Assembly (NCBI GenBank): GCA_958496175.1
Contig: OY292274.1
Coordinates: forward strand, 47,254,630-47,318,629
Direction: 5' to 3'
DNA: 64,000 nucleotides
Source: Sisyra terminalis
Lineage: Eukaryota > Arthropoda > Insecta > Neuroptera > Sisyridae
Shown here: one piece after another, positions 26,189-35,420 of the stretch
Numbering within the stretch: position 1 is the stretch's first letter
Layout of the letters: every line of letters begins with the position of its first letter
Program-made: the position numbers and the translations under genes
The notes under the pieces: generated by a model
Told to the model about the DNA's origin: nothing
The model's input: only the letters and a program-made list of their open reading frames with translations
Database searches by the model: none

Positions 26189-26560
26189 AGCGTAATGTGG
26201 CATGTGGCACCGTCTTGTTGAAAAAATACGCTCAGATTAATTTTTTAAAACTAAGGTAAAGAAATAATAATCTTTGATATCATTGTTCAATACTGCTTAG
26301 AATTGCCGGTAGTTGTATTTCCGGCTTCATTTTCAAAAAAAAAAAATAGGCCTACGAATGCCTTTGGACAATAAGGCACACCACATCGTCTCTTTTCCCA
26401 ATTACATCCATTATCCTTAATACGAGTATTTCGAGGAATTTCAGTAATCCAAATTTGGTGCTTTTGCTAAAGGTTTATAAATTACACAGGTTTCCCCATT
26501 AAAAATGACGTTATCTGAAATATTTTGAAATATAAATCAGTCTGAATATATATACGAATT
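26189..26560 (-). pseudogene. Relic of a mariner-type (Tc1/mariner superfamily) transposase
   Basis: Read on the minus strand, 26189-26226 gives VFFQQDGATCHITL, the hallmark WFQQDGATCHTA block around the second catalytic Asp of a large insect mariner-like transposase family. Upstream, 26320-26400 gives CGVPYCPKAFVGLFFFFENEAG, which matches the family's VWCGLxSxGIIGPYFFENEAG block just before it. Stops and frameshifts separate the blocks and an 11- to 12-base A run sits inside the second. The downstream WPPRSCDLTPLDFFLWG block is not recognisable. The enzyme would be a DDE cut-and-paste transposase acting at TA sites; this copy is dead. Terminal inverted repeats were not found. Confidence 0.7.
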
Positions 26561-27285
26561 TGTATAATGATTGAAAATTTGGTACAATTGGTCACAGTTG
26601 GTATTTCATTTTAAAACCTTTACAACATTGAATCCATAGTAACACCAACTAATTTAAACTTTAAAAAAATAAGTTCGACTTCAATTGATATATATATTTT
26701 GATATATTGATTACCAATGCTACTGACCAGGGAGTTTGCACTTAATGCAAAAACGTGGTCAAAAGGAAGGGCCATGGCTGGAGTTTCTAGTATATTTTTA
26801 GTGACTATTTTTTCTAGAACGTATGACAACGTATGATACGGTTTGGTACAAGGAAATAATTTTTGTATGCAATTCTGTAGTAATGGTTTGAGTCATTGCT
26901 AATTTTAAATAATGAAACTTGGATAACATGAATTAATATAATTTTATTTTAATTAAGTATCTGAAATAGGAAATTATGAACGAGATCAAAAAAAAAAAAT
27001 TGTAATAAAGTAATATATTTAATTTGAATAACCTAAAATCAGTACAACATTTATAATTGTATCATAGTTTTAAAAATATAAAAATATAAAATGATTATAC
27101 ATATATATACAAAATTAATAGAAATTAAACATTTAACATACGCAAATCATAAAATATAACTTATTAAACTATATTCAAAGTAAAAATTAAATAATAAATA
27201 TTACCTTAAACAATAGTTATAAATCTATACTTAGAATCTAACTATATATTAATAATATATATTAATAACTATATATTAACTATAA
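26561..27285. other. No gene recognised; AT-rich flank of the P-like element
   Basis: Very AT-rich, ending in a run of TATATTAATA-type low-complexity sequence (27238-27297) that abuts the end of the transposase frame. No further transposase exon is recognisable. Confidence 0.5.
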
Positions 27286-28347
27286 CTATATATTATACAA
27301 TGCAGTTATATGACTCCACTTGACACTTTTATCGTTTAAGCAAAAATCTCTCTCCAACATATTATTTCGAATACCTTTCAACAAATGAGGAGGATCGAAA
27401 ATGTGGAGAATCTCTTTCCCATTAATTAAGTACGATTCCCCAACCTCCTCATTATTGGCTAACCTATTTTGATTTGAAAATGTAGTTAATGCTCGTATGG
27501 CTGCCGAATTGTTTTGTGCTTGGTCACATATTGTCGCTCGTACGTAAAAGCCTGCATTTTGCAAGGCAAGATTGACTTCTACAATGCATTGTTGTAAGAT
27601 GTTCGCTCCGGTCACACTATCAATGAAATAAAATGCGACCGGTTGCTTGTAATCATGGAAAATGCCGCGTATCATAAAGCACAAAACATGATCAGCGTAG
27701 TTTTTAAATCTGCAGGAACCAATATCTTCAAAACCGAAGAAATGATCCTCCTTACTATTGTAGTGAACACCTACCCCTAAACTCATCTCATCAAATAGAA
27801 GCACACAATTTTTTATCTTCTCATCATTAGCATCATTTAAAATTAGAGTTAAATTTTGAAAAATAGCATGATTAATTCCAGGTTGAAGATCCACAATCGG
27901 CATCTGACGCTGAATGGTGGCTAATGAGGGCATTTCTATTTCATTCGATAAGAAATTGTATGCTTTACTGGACATTATGCTGGCAAATCTCATGGATAGT
28001 TTTTTAAAATTATTCGAATACCGGCAACCCTTCCTCGACAATTGATTCTTTCTGTTCTTTTGAAATTTGTTCTTAACAATTTCCTTTAGCAAGTCCGAGC
28101 AATGTGCCCTCCCAACGACAGTGTCAAAACTATTTTCCCTCTCCTTATCTAATTGCCGTCTCAATTTTCTAATTTTTCGGCGCAATGCGTGTACAACTTC
28201 CTTCTGGTCTTCATCATTAATTATGGGTACTGTTTGAGACTGGGTGTCGCGGTCGGTTTGTAATTCTTGAAGATTTTGTATTTCATCGACCTCCTCAATT
28301 TCTGGTTGGGACGGTTGACTCAGGTTGACTTATGTTGTAATTAAGAT
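27286..28347 (-). pseudogene. P-element-like transposase, coiled-coil and catalytic exon
   Basis: An open frame of at least 340 codons when read through from the codons before 28185. In order: an acidic/Gln-rich linker; a basic, leucine-containing helix (LRRKIRKLRRQLDKE) fitting the dimerising coiled coil after the THAP domain; a segment with MPSLATIQRQM typical of the family; VLLFDEMSLGVGVHY with the first catalytic Asp (about 27790); and RATICDQAQNNSAAI with the second Asp (about 27525). It ends at ILHIFDPPHLLKGIRNNM...WSHITALYNI and a TAG. The family continues through a GTP-binding insertion to a third acidic residue, all missing here. A possible donor (GT at GCATT/GTATAA) overlaps the end, so an intron into lost DNA is an alternative to simple truncation. 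P-family transposases excise and integrate DNA in the nucleus. Confidence 0.85.
28313..28332 (-). repeat. 10-bp tandem duplication that shifts the exon 2 frame
   Basis: On the plus strand GGTTGACTCA is followed directly by GGTTGACTTA. Counting one unit restores continuity between the splice acceptor phase and the long transposase frame; counting both breaks it. The duplication thus looks like a disabling mutation. Confidence 0.65.
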
Positions 28348-29044
28348 CTGAAATTTCAATCTAATGTTAGGTTTGAAATACTTTTATTTAACTAATAATA
28401 AACATCCTCTTTCTTGACATAATCTTAATGAAACATTATAATATATTATGTTAAACATAATATGAAAAAATATATTTTAACTATAATTATTATGTTAAAC
28501 TATAGTTTTTGAAAAACTGAAATTTTTTTGTTGACTGCATTTTTTTCCTTAGAAGTTTAATTGTGCTTTAAACAGGATCTATTCTCCAATTACATTTAAA
28601 AGTATGCAAAAATTTTCGGCATTAATTATTGCCAGTAAAGAACTGTTGAATTTCCTATTTCCCGGAACAAAAAAAAAAATTAATACAAAGAAACTTTTTC
28701 AAATAGAAATGTGTTAACATAGTTAACATAAAATAGCGATACATTTAAATGTTAACTATATAATATTTGTTTATAATATGATATTATCTTTTAAATTTGT
28801 AATTTTCCTCAATATCCTTTTTTACTCAAAATATATTGTTACGTTTTTACGATAGGCTCGTTTAGGTTTGTTTCAAGACATAACACTATTTATTTTATTA
28901 CAAACATATTAATTTATTTTAACGGTTGTTGCGATTTATTTCGAACAATTACTTATTTTAATTTAATAATTAACCAAATAATAAACTTATTTTAAATAGA
29001 ACCCAACTAAATTGAAACTTTTTATTTACATTTTAACTATAGTA

Positions 29045-29106
29045 ATAACGAATTTTTTTCCCCGATAACTTAATCAAAAAAATAAGACACACCCACCTTT
29101 GGCCCC
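29045..29106 (-). repeat. Inverted copy of part of the 310-bp unit
   Basis: Read on the minus strand it starts CAATGGGGCCAAAGGTGGGT and continues GTGTCTTATTTTTTTGAT, which matches the direct units (29324, 29634 and 29944) and then fades out. Together with the array it forms a large inverted repeat with a loop of about 215 bases. Confidence 0.8.
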
Positions 29107-29261
29107 ATTGCCGTTAATATATTTTTTTATAAAATTTATATTTTACTATTTTTATAAATGAAACTTTTTTTAAATTTCTTCTGCACAAGTCCTAGAATCC
29201 CTTATGACTTTATATGACCCTTTGATCGTTTGACCTTTTGGTACCTTCGATCAAAAGTCTT

Positions 29262-30190
29262 TTGGCCCTAATTAATAAAGAAAAATATTATTTAAGAACA
29301 ATATTAAATTTATATACAAACTCAATGGGGCCAAAGCTGGGCGTGTCTTATTTTTTTGATCAATTTACCGAGTAAAAATTCGGTAGTTACCATAGTAATT
29401 CATATGAATTTTAAATAAATAAATATTTAAGCAAAATTATATTTCTAATAAAATTTAATATAAAAGTTAAAACTTAGTTGTTAGTAAAATATGATATTTT
29501 GAATAATTGTTAATGCATCATCTATTTCTTTCAAATAATAATATCCCTGTTAAAAAACATTTTAAAGGTCTTTGGGCTCCAATATAATAAATAAAATATT
29601 ATTTAAGAACAATATTAAATTTATATACAAACTCAATGGGGCCAAAGCTGGGCGTGTCTTATATTTTTGATCAATTTACCGAGTAAAAATTCGGTAATTA
29701 CCATAGTAATTCATATGAATTTTAAATAAATAAATATTTAAGCAAAAATATATTTCTAATAAAATTTGATATAAAAGTTAAAACTTAGTTGTTAGTAAAA
29801 TATGGTATTTTGAGTAATTGTTGATGCTTCATCTATTTCTTTCAAATAATAATATCCCTGTTAAAAAAGCATTTTAAAGGTCTTTTGGCTCCAATATAAT
29901 AAAAAAAAATATTTAAGAACAATATTAAATTCATATACAAACTCAATGGGGCCAAAGGTGGGAGTGTCTTATTTTTTTGATCAACTTACCGAGTAAAATT
30001 TTGGTAATTACCATAGTATCTCGTATGAATTTTAAATAAATAAATATTTAAGCAAAAATATATTTCTAATAAAATTTGATATAAAAGTTAAAACTTAGTT
30101 GTTAATAAAATATGATATTTTGAATAATTGTTGATGCATCAATCTATTTTTTTCATATAATAATATCCCTGTTAAAAAACATTTTAAATG
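29262..30190 (+). repeat. Array of three 310-bp direct repeats
   Basis: The landmark CTCAATGGGGCCAAAG starts at 29321, 29632 and 29942, giving periods of 311 and 310. Each unit also holds GGCGTGTCTTAT or GGAGTGTCTTAT, CGAGTAAAA, TAATTCATATGAATTTTAAA and TATCCCTGTTAAAAA. The units are very similar to one another, so the array is young compared with the surrounding relics. It lies in the intron of the P-like element. Confidence 0.9.
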
Positions 30191-30285
30191 TCCAAAATAC
30201 TCATTAGAAGTTGGTTAAAATTATTAAACGCATTTTAAATGTAATGCTTTCAAAATGCCTCTAAATACCATTTTTAACAGGGATA
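30164..30285. repeat. 122-bp segment with 15-bp terminal inverted repeats
   Basis: TATCCCTGTTAAAAA (30164-30178) and its exact complement TTTTTAACAGGGATA (30271-30285). If TA is the target duplication this is a small mariner-type MITE. The same 15 bases occur in each 310-bp unit, so the array may have grown from the end of such an element. Confidence 0.6.
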
Positions 30286-30721
30286 AGAATAAAATAATAT
30301 GCTATCATTGCTATATTGAACCATTAAACGAAACTTAACTTGAGTTTCCCGGTTAACATTGTATTAAATTAAAAGAAGAATCGTAATTTCCATATGAAAT
30401 AAAGTAATATTAATTTATAAAATAAATATAATCCATGTCGAATTATAATACCGATAGTTTAGTAACGGTGACATTCGGTTAGAAGTTTAAAACTCAAGTT
30501 AATATTTGCAACGATCTTGCGTAATTTTAATTTTTAGTTTAATATATTTCGTTGAGCACTTGTCGAGAATGTACTTTTCGTAATACCGTAATCATTTTTC
30601 TTATATTAATCTTTTTTTAAATGTTCTTTAACACAATGAAAGGAAAATAAATTTTGCAGTCGTATTGTTGTAATAAACTTTAAGAGGATGTTTGAAATAA
30701 ATTAAGATTTTTGTTACTTAC

Positions 30722-30970
30722 CGGGCAAATTAATAGTTGGAAAATCATTATATGCAAGCCTATTTCCGTAACTGTTTATAGGGCGAGCAAAGTGGTTGGA
30801 GCAAATTCGGAATTCATGATAGTTCATATAATCATATAATTAATTTTTGAATTCCGAATGGCTCCAATCCACTTTTGCCGCGTATAAACACTATTACCCA
30901 ATTCTTGAGATGGCAGACGATGTAGATTCACTTTTGCACCGCATATGCCAATGCAGCATTTTCGTGGTAT
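30722..30970 (-). pseudogene. THAP-domain exon of the P-like transposase
   Basis: The minus strand gives PRKCCIGICGAKVNLHRLP with the first zinc-binding Cys pair, then RQKWIGAIRNS with the conserved Trp, then, in another frame, EFRICSNHFARPI with the C-x2-H-F pair, and LAYNDFPTINLP, equivalent to the AVPTIF box that closes the fold. This is the full C2CH THAP order in normal length (about 82 codons). The domain would bind the element's ends. Two lesions: the codon expected to be the start reads ATA (30968-30970) directly after an in-frame TAG, and a net two-base change in the AT-rich stretch 30816-30849 separates the two halves. The exon ends at the donor CCCG/GTAAGT. Confidence 0.8.
30771..30893. 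repeat. Inverted repeat inside the THAP coding exon
   Basis: Arms 30771-30815 and 30850-30893 are complementary over about 45 bases with only a few mismatches and small gaps; shared blocks include TGTTTATA, AAAGTGG, TTGGAGC and ATTCGGAATTC. The loop is 34 bases. Both arms are coding on the minus strand: one for the Trp helix, the other for the CSNHF motif. Confidence 0.85.
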
Positions 30971-32391
30971 ATTGCACTATTTAACCAAATCTAATAATAA
31001 AAATAAAACTTAAGGCAATGAAAACCAAAACATGTAAAAGCTGCAATACCTGGAAAATCAGTTCCTCCGTAAATGTTTCTTAATAATCGTTCTTTATACT
31101 GCGATTACTTTATGCTTTATGCTTGATTATTTTATGCTTATGTCATTAAACTGATTTAATTGCTTTTTTTAAGTATTATAAACAGTTTAACAGTTGCTAT
31201 GGTTTTAAAAATTAAAACCTTAATATTTTATTCTGCTAGGGGTCACTAAAACTCGATATTTTTCAAAAATAGTTCCTTTTTTTCCCATTAGAGGTGATGT
31301 CATATGTGTCATATTTATAAAACGATTGTGATTTCGAATAACTATGAAGTTAAACACGAAGCCATGTTTGCCCTGTATTTCAGGTAGTCAACTACAGATA
31401 GGGGAATGTAAATTCCCCGTTAGAAATCATGCTTCTCTCTCTATGAATTAAAAATTATATAGCTCTATGTAGCTCTTTGGCCCTGGTGCCTTGACCACGA
31501 TTTCCTATGAAGTGCAAACGCCCTGCTACTGACATTCATGAACTTGAATTCCTTCTGATCACGTCACTTTCCTTAATATTCAGATTGGATAAAAGCCCAT
31601 GGGGCAACTTGAGTATTTTACAAACTTTTGCTTTTGCTTATTTACCGCCGCATTCATTTGGACGGTAATTGCGACCAAAATACTCATGAAGTGCGGTAAA
31701 CGTACTTTTTATGTGGGCACCCTTTTTTGTAATCCTTTTGTTTAACTTTTATGCAGTCTGCAATTGAGAACAACTGCAAGGTCATAAATTTTAAATATTC
31801 AACTAACATAATGGCATATCGATGAAAGAAAAAAAAACCATGGCGTCTTTTTCAAAATAACGTTTAATTTCCTACGTCTAAAATGGACGTACCTATTTTC
31901 AGCAACTTTTGCTTTTTTTATACAAAAGAAATAAGCTTAAAAGTATGTACGCCCCACATGAATATGTAAGCCCCACACATTCAAAAAAAGGTTACAAAAA
32001 TTCGAACCGAAGGATTTTAGTATTTATAATATAACACAAAGCTAGTTGACTAAATTTTGTAAACAAATTAGTTTCGTATAAATATTACTAAATAACATCC
32101 ACTAATATTTTTTAAAGTGAATTATAAATCTACCGCTAAATTTTCCAAACCAAAAAAGACAGTAGTAGAAATATAAAGACGGTATTTGTGATCTCACAAA
32201 ATAAACTATTTCAATGAAAAAATTATCGCTTTATTCCATGGATTACCGAATGGAATTACATGGATCACTACACAATACTTGGACCTTTTATCCCTAATAA
32301 ACGATCGTTCTTCAAATTATAGTTTGGCCAAATCGAAAAAGAAATTTGCTGGCTTGAAACTTTCTCATTTTTATTATACAAGTACATCAGA
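30971..32391. other. No gene recognised
   Basis: Presumed 5' flank of the P-like element, then AT-rich DNA. A somewhat GC-richer patch at 31440-31700 gives no coding frame I can support. Confidence 0.5.
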
Positions 32392-32729
32392 CTTTAGATC
32401 AGCGGTCGGGGAACCGCGGTAAATTTCCCCAAATGCGGTAACAATGAAATTTTGTTGGTTAATAGGGAAATTTTTCTATTACTATTTCATAAATATGTTA
32501 GTATATTTAAACTATATTTGTTTATATTATATTAAACATGAAGCAACATCATTTTTACAAAACCTATACTACAAATATATAAATGTAAATTAATTCAATA
32601 AATAATGTTAATTTAAAATTTATATTCATTGTTTTCTTTTCAGAATGGGAGGGGGGAGGGGTAATATCGACTTACGCAAAAATATTTTGGGGTAATGGTT
32701 AAAAATGTACCCCTATCGCTGCTTTAGAT
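32392..32729. mobile_element. hAT-type MITE with 8-bp target duplication
   Basis: The element proper is 32400-32721 (322 bp). It is flanked by the identical octamers CTTTAGAT at 32392-32399 and 32722-32729. Its ends, CAGCGGTCGGGGAACC and, on the other strand, CAGCGATAGGGGTACA, are imperfect inverted repeats starting CAGCG, in line with hAT ends (CAGNGGT type). There is no coding capacity, so it is a non-autonomous element mobilised in trans. Confidence 0.88.
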
Positions 32730-32945
32730 AGACCTAGATCAAAAGTAAAAAAAATGGCAGTATAAAGCAGAATCCATTAATGACAGTAGAATTCATGATA
32801 AAATGGACTAAAACCCTAATGTTTGGAAGATTTTATTATTATTTGTTCGAAAGTCAAAAAACGGATGACTGTTTTTAAATTTTCAAAATACAATTTCAAC
32901 GAAAAAAGTATTTGATTTATATAATTTAAAAAAAAAGTTATATTA

Positions 32946-33265
32946 AGGGTAAGTCAGGATGTGGTAGACCAAACAAATTAGCAGTGTTTTATTTTATTTA
33001 TTCCAATTTGTAATGTTTCGTCGTTGTAATTCCAACTTCATCAGGCAACCTTGTAATATTTAATAAAATACACATTGTCACATGATTCAAAAAAAAAAAG
33101 AAGTCTAACGTAGGATTTTTTTTTAATCATTTGACAATGTGTTTTTATTAAATTTTACAAGGTTGCATGATGAAGTTGGAATCACACCGACGAAACGTTG
33201 TAAATTGGAATAAATAAAATAAAACACTGCTAATTTGTTTGGCCTTCCACATTCAGATTTATCCT
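32946..33265. repeat. Head-to-head inverted pair of tail repeats
   Basis: The minus-strand copy 32946-33089 and the plus-strand copy 33124-33265 are close matches over about 140 bases with a 34-base spacer. Each holds a CTGATGA-like core, a 5-bp stem II candidate (GTTGG/CCGAC in the plus copy), GAAAC, then AAATTGGAATAAATAAAATA and a CTGCTAATTTGTTTGG end. The plus copy has ATGATGA in place of CTGATGA. Related to the segments at 160-256 and, by structure, 4862-5005. Confidence 0.85.
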
Positions 33266-33940
33266 TTACATTATACATCGATTTAGACCTGAAAGAATGG
33301 AGAAAAATATGGTTTTTACTTTTTGCTTTACTTGAATAATACAGCAAATAAAAAAAGAAGCTACCTGTTTTCTGCAAACAATCATCCCATTTATTAGGAA
33401 AAATGTTTGTTGTGAAATAATTTTAAAGAATGATTGATAACAAAACATGCAAAATAAATAATTTTTATGGTAAATACTAAGCAGTCTTTCAACCAAAAAA
33501 AAAAAAAAATTCATTTCATGGATTTTTGTGGTACACATAATAAGTGTATATATTATGTTTGGCAGAGGGCAGATTTCACCAAGAGGAAATAATGTTTTTG
33601 TAAATTATTTTCTTCTTTGAATAATCCTTTTGAAGAATATTTAAGGTGTATTAATTTTGATAACTTTACATTGTATTAAACAAATTAATTATATAATATG
33701 TTTTACCATTAACACGATACACATTTTCCATTTTTGGTGTGTGTAATTATCTTGTCTTCAAGATTTACATAAAATTTGAAAACAATATGGAAAACGTAAA
33801 CTTTTTTCGGAGTCGTTGATTGTTAATAGTCCCCACCAAATGGTTAAGTAGCAAATTTAAAGTCACATTTTTAGTTAAAAATGAAAATAAAACAGTGTAG
33901 TATTCAAAGAATAACAATCATTTTTTTTTCATTTCTTAAA
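33266..33940. other. No gene recognised
   Basis: AT-rich spacer with short overlapping minus-strand frames (33123-33538) of low-complexity composition. Confidence 0.5.
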
Positions 33941-34447
33941 TTATAAAATTAATGATTTTATGTGACTTTTAGAGTAAGATATTAAATTAAATTTATCCAT
34001 CTCTATTTGTACACCAACGTCTCCCATTCTGATATTCCCGTTGAACATTTTTAGGCTTCTTAGTAGTACTATGAAAAATTCGTCAGTAGATTTTAGAGAA
34101 ACGCAATGATAAAGAATGATGTGTTGGCCTCCTGAAATCAAAACTCGATTTTTCAGCGTCCAGCTGCGAGAGTAAATCACAACAAAATTAATCATATCGT
34201 TTCCATCACGAAACCCACCAACTCCATGCTCGAACATCAACCAAGCCCGACCACACTTAATTTTGTTTTAATTTGATCCAACCCCTAGATAAGGGCTGAA
34301 AATTAGGGCTTCAGGTAGAACAAATGCGGGATAAGGCAAACCTGGCCGACCTACATGGTCGAGGCCTAAACGGCCGTAATGTCTTAATAAAGCTACTCGA
34401 ATTGATGAAACCAAAAAAAATCCAACTTCCCTTCACCGTCTTTTCAG
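33941..34447. other. Unrecognised segment, open on both strands, possible exon
   Basis: Plus strand: 34315-34447, after an AG (34313-34314) and before TTTTCAG/GTACAA, encodes a well-formed peptide including KANLADLHGRGLNGRNVLI and KPKKIQLPFTVF. Minus strand: an open frame from about 34410 down to 33941, broken by one TAA near 34247, runs for about 150 codons and includes SRSWTLKNRVLISGGQHI. Local G+C is higher than the surroundings, mainly at 34313-34380. I recognise neither product. The plus reading has the better amino-acid pattern and splice sites; the minus reading is longer. At most one is likely to be real. Confidence 0.25.
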
Positions 34448-35247
34448 GTACAACATATAATTTCAAAAAAGAAATTAAACAAAAAGTTTAAATATTATCA
34501 TTAAAAAATTATTCCACAACTTTTCGGTTTGAATATATTTTCGTGTTAAAACGCATGTTTTCCAACACGAGATTCATTTCGAGAATATTTCTCCTTGTAA
34601 CTTAATATCTTTGATTCGACTTGCTTGAATTATACGAACTAACACATACTCTTACGGTTCTTTAATAGGGAATATCTATTTTCAAAAAAAAAAAATCGTT
34701 GAAAGTCTTTACTCAACACTCAAATTCCATGATGGTCGTTTTTCGAATTTGAAAAGGTCGTTACTCAAACACGAGAATTTAATGATTTTCAAATAAGATA
34801 AATTGGCGTCATTATAACCAAAAAAAAATGTGTTAAATATAAAACGTTTAATCACTCTAGCATATTTTATTAAAATACAAACATCGTTTTTTATTCGTAC
34901 TAATTAGAGAAAACGTTTAGTATACAAGATTTGGGAAATTTATATTTCTTCATTAAGGCTCGTGACATGGGATGATGATATATTAATAACTATTATTTTA
35001 TGTTTTTGCATAAATCAAAATTATATGGCTGCTTGTGTAGTTTTATGGCAAATGAATAAAATGATTTATTTTAATTTTTATTTCAATCACTTTTTTTATA
35101 AAACGTCATTATATTTTAGAACTTTTAAAAAAGTTTAACCAAATAAAATCAACTTACAAATATGAAATTGTCTAATAGAAAATGTTATTATTTTTATTCA
35201 GTATATATTAATTCACTAAATTTTTAGTACACAGTATACTCTAATTA
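34448..35247. other. No gene recognised
   Basis: AT-rich, homopolymer runs, nothing supportable. Confidence 0.55.
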
Positions 35248-35420
35248 GTCTACTAATGACCGAGTGATCAAGGTGACCGCTCTAAAACTGGTTAGCTTAT
35301 GGTTCGAATCTCATATCGAGTAAATTTTCGATATTTCTTGATTTACGGATTTTGATTAATCCTAGAATCGCTAAAGACCTTGGTAGTTATAAATCAACGA
35401 TAAATAACTAAAAAAAAGAA
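35248..35420 (+). repeat. tRNA-derived SINE, copy 4
   Basis: Begins TCTACTAATGACCGAGTGAT and has the best-preserved B box of the family, GGTTCGAATCTC at about 35301. The body carries TTAATCCTAGAATCGCTAAA and the end is AATCAACGATAAATAACTA plus an A-rich tail. Confidence 0.85.

Larger units (their letters stand above)
28348..30721 (-). other. Intron of the P-like element, inflated by repeats
   Basis: Bounded by a strong donor and an ordinary acceptor. At about 2.4 kb it is much longer than the introns of known P elements. Most of the excess is the 310-bp repeat array and its inverted partner. No coding frame of its own is seen. Confidence 0.6.
27286..30970 (-). mobile_element. P-element-like transposon, degenerate, 3'-truncated
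   Basis: Two exons on the minus strand, about 2.4 kb apart, together give a THAP DNA-binding domain and the first part of an RNase-H-fold transposase, the standard order in P-element and THAP9 proteins. Splice signals agree: donor CCCG/GTAAGT (30722/30721) and acceptor TTTCAG/AT (28348/28347), both in phase 1. Four lesions show it is dead: the start codon reads ATA, the THAP exon changes frame, a 10-bp duplication shifts exon 2, and the frame ends after the second catalytic Asp. Terminal inverted repeats and 8-bp target duplications were not found, so the outer limits are those of the coding remains. Confidence 0.8.
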
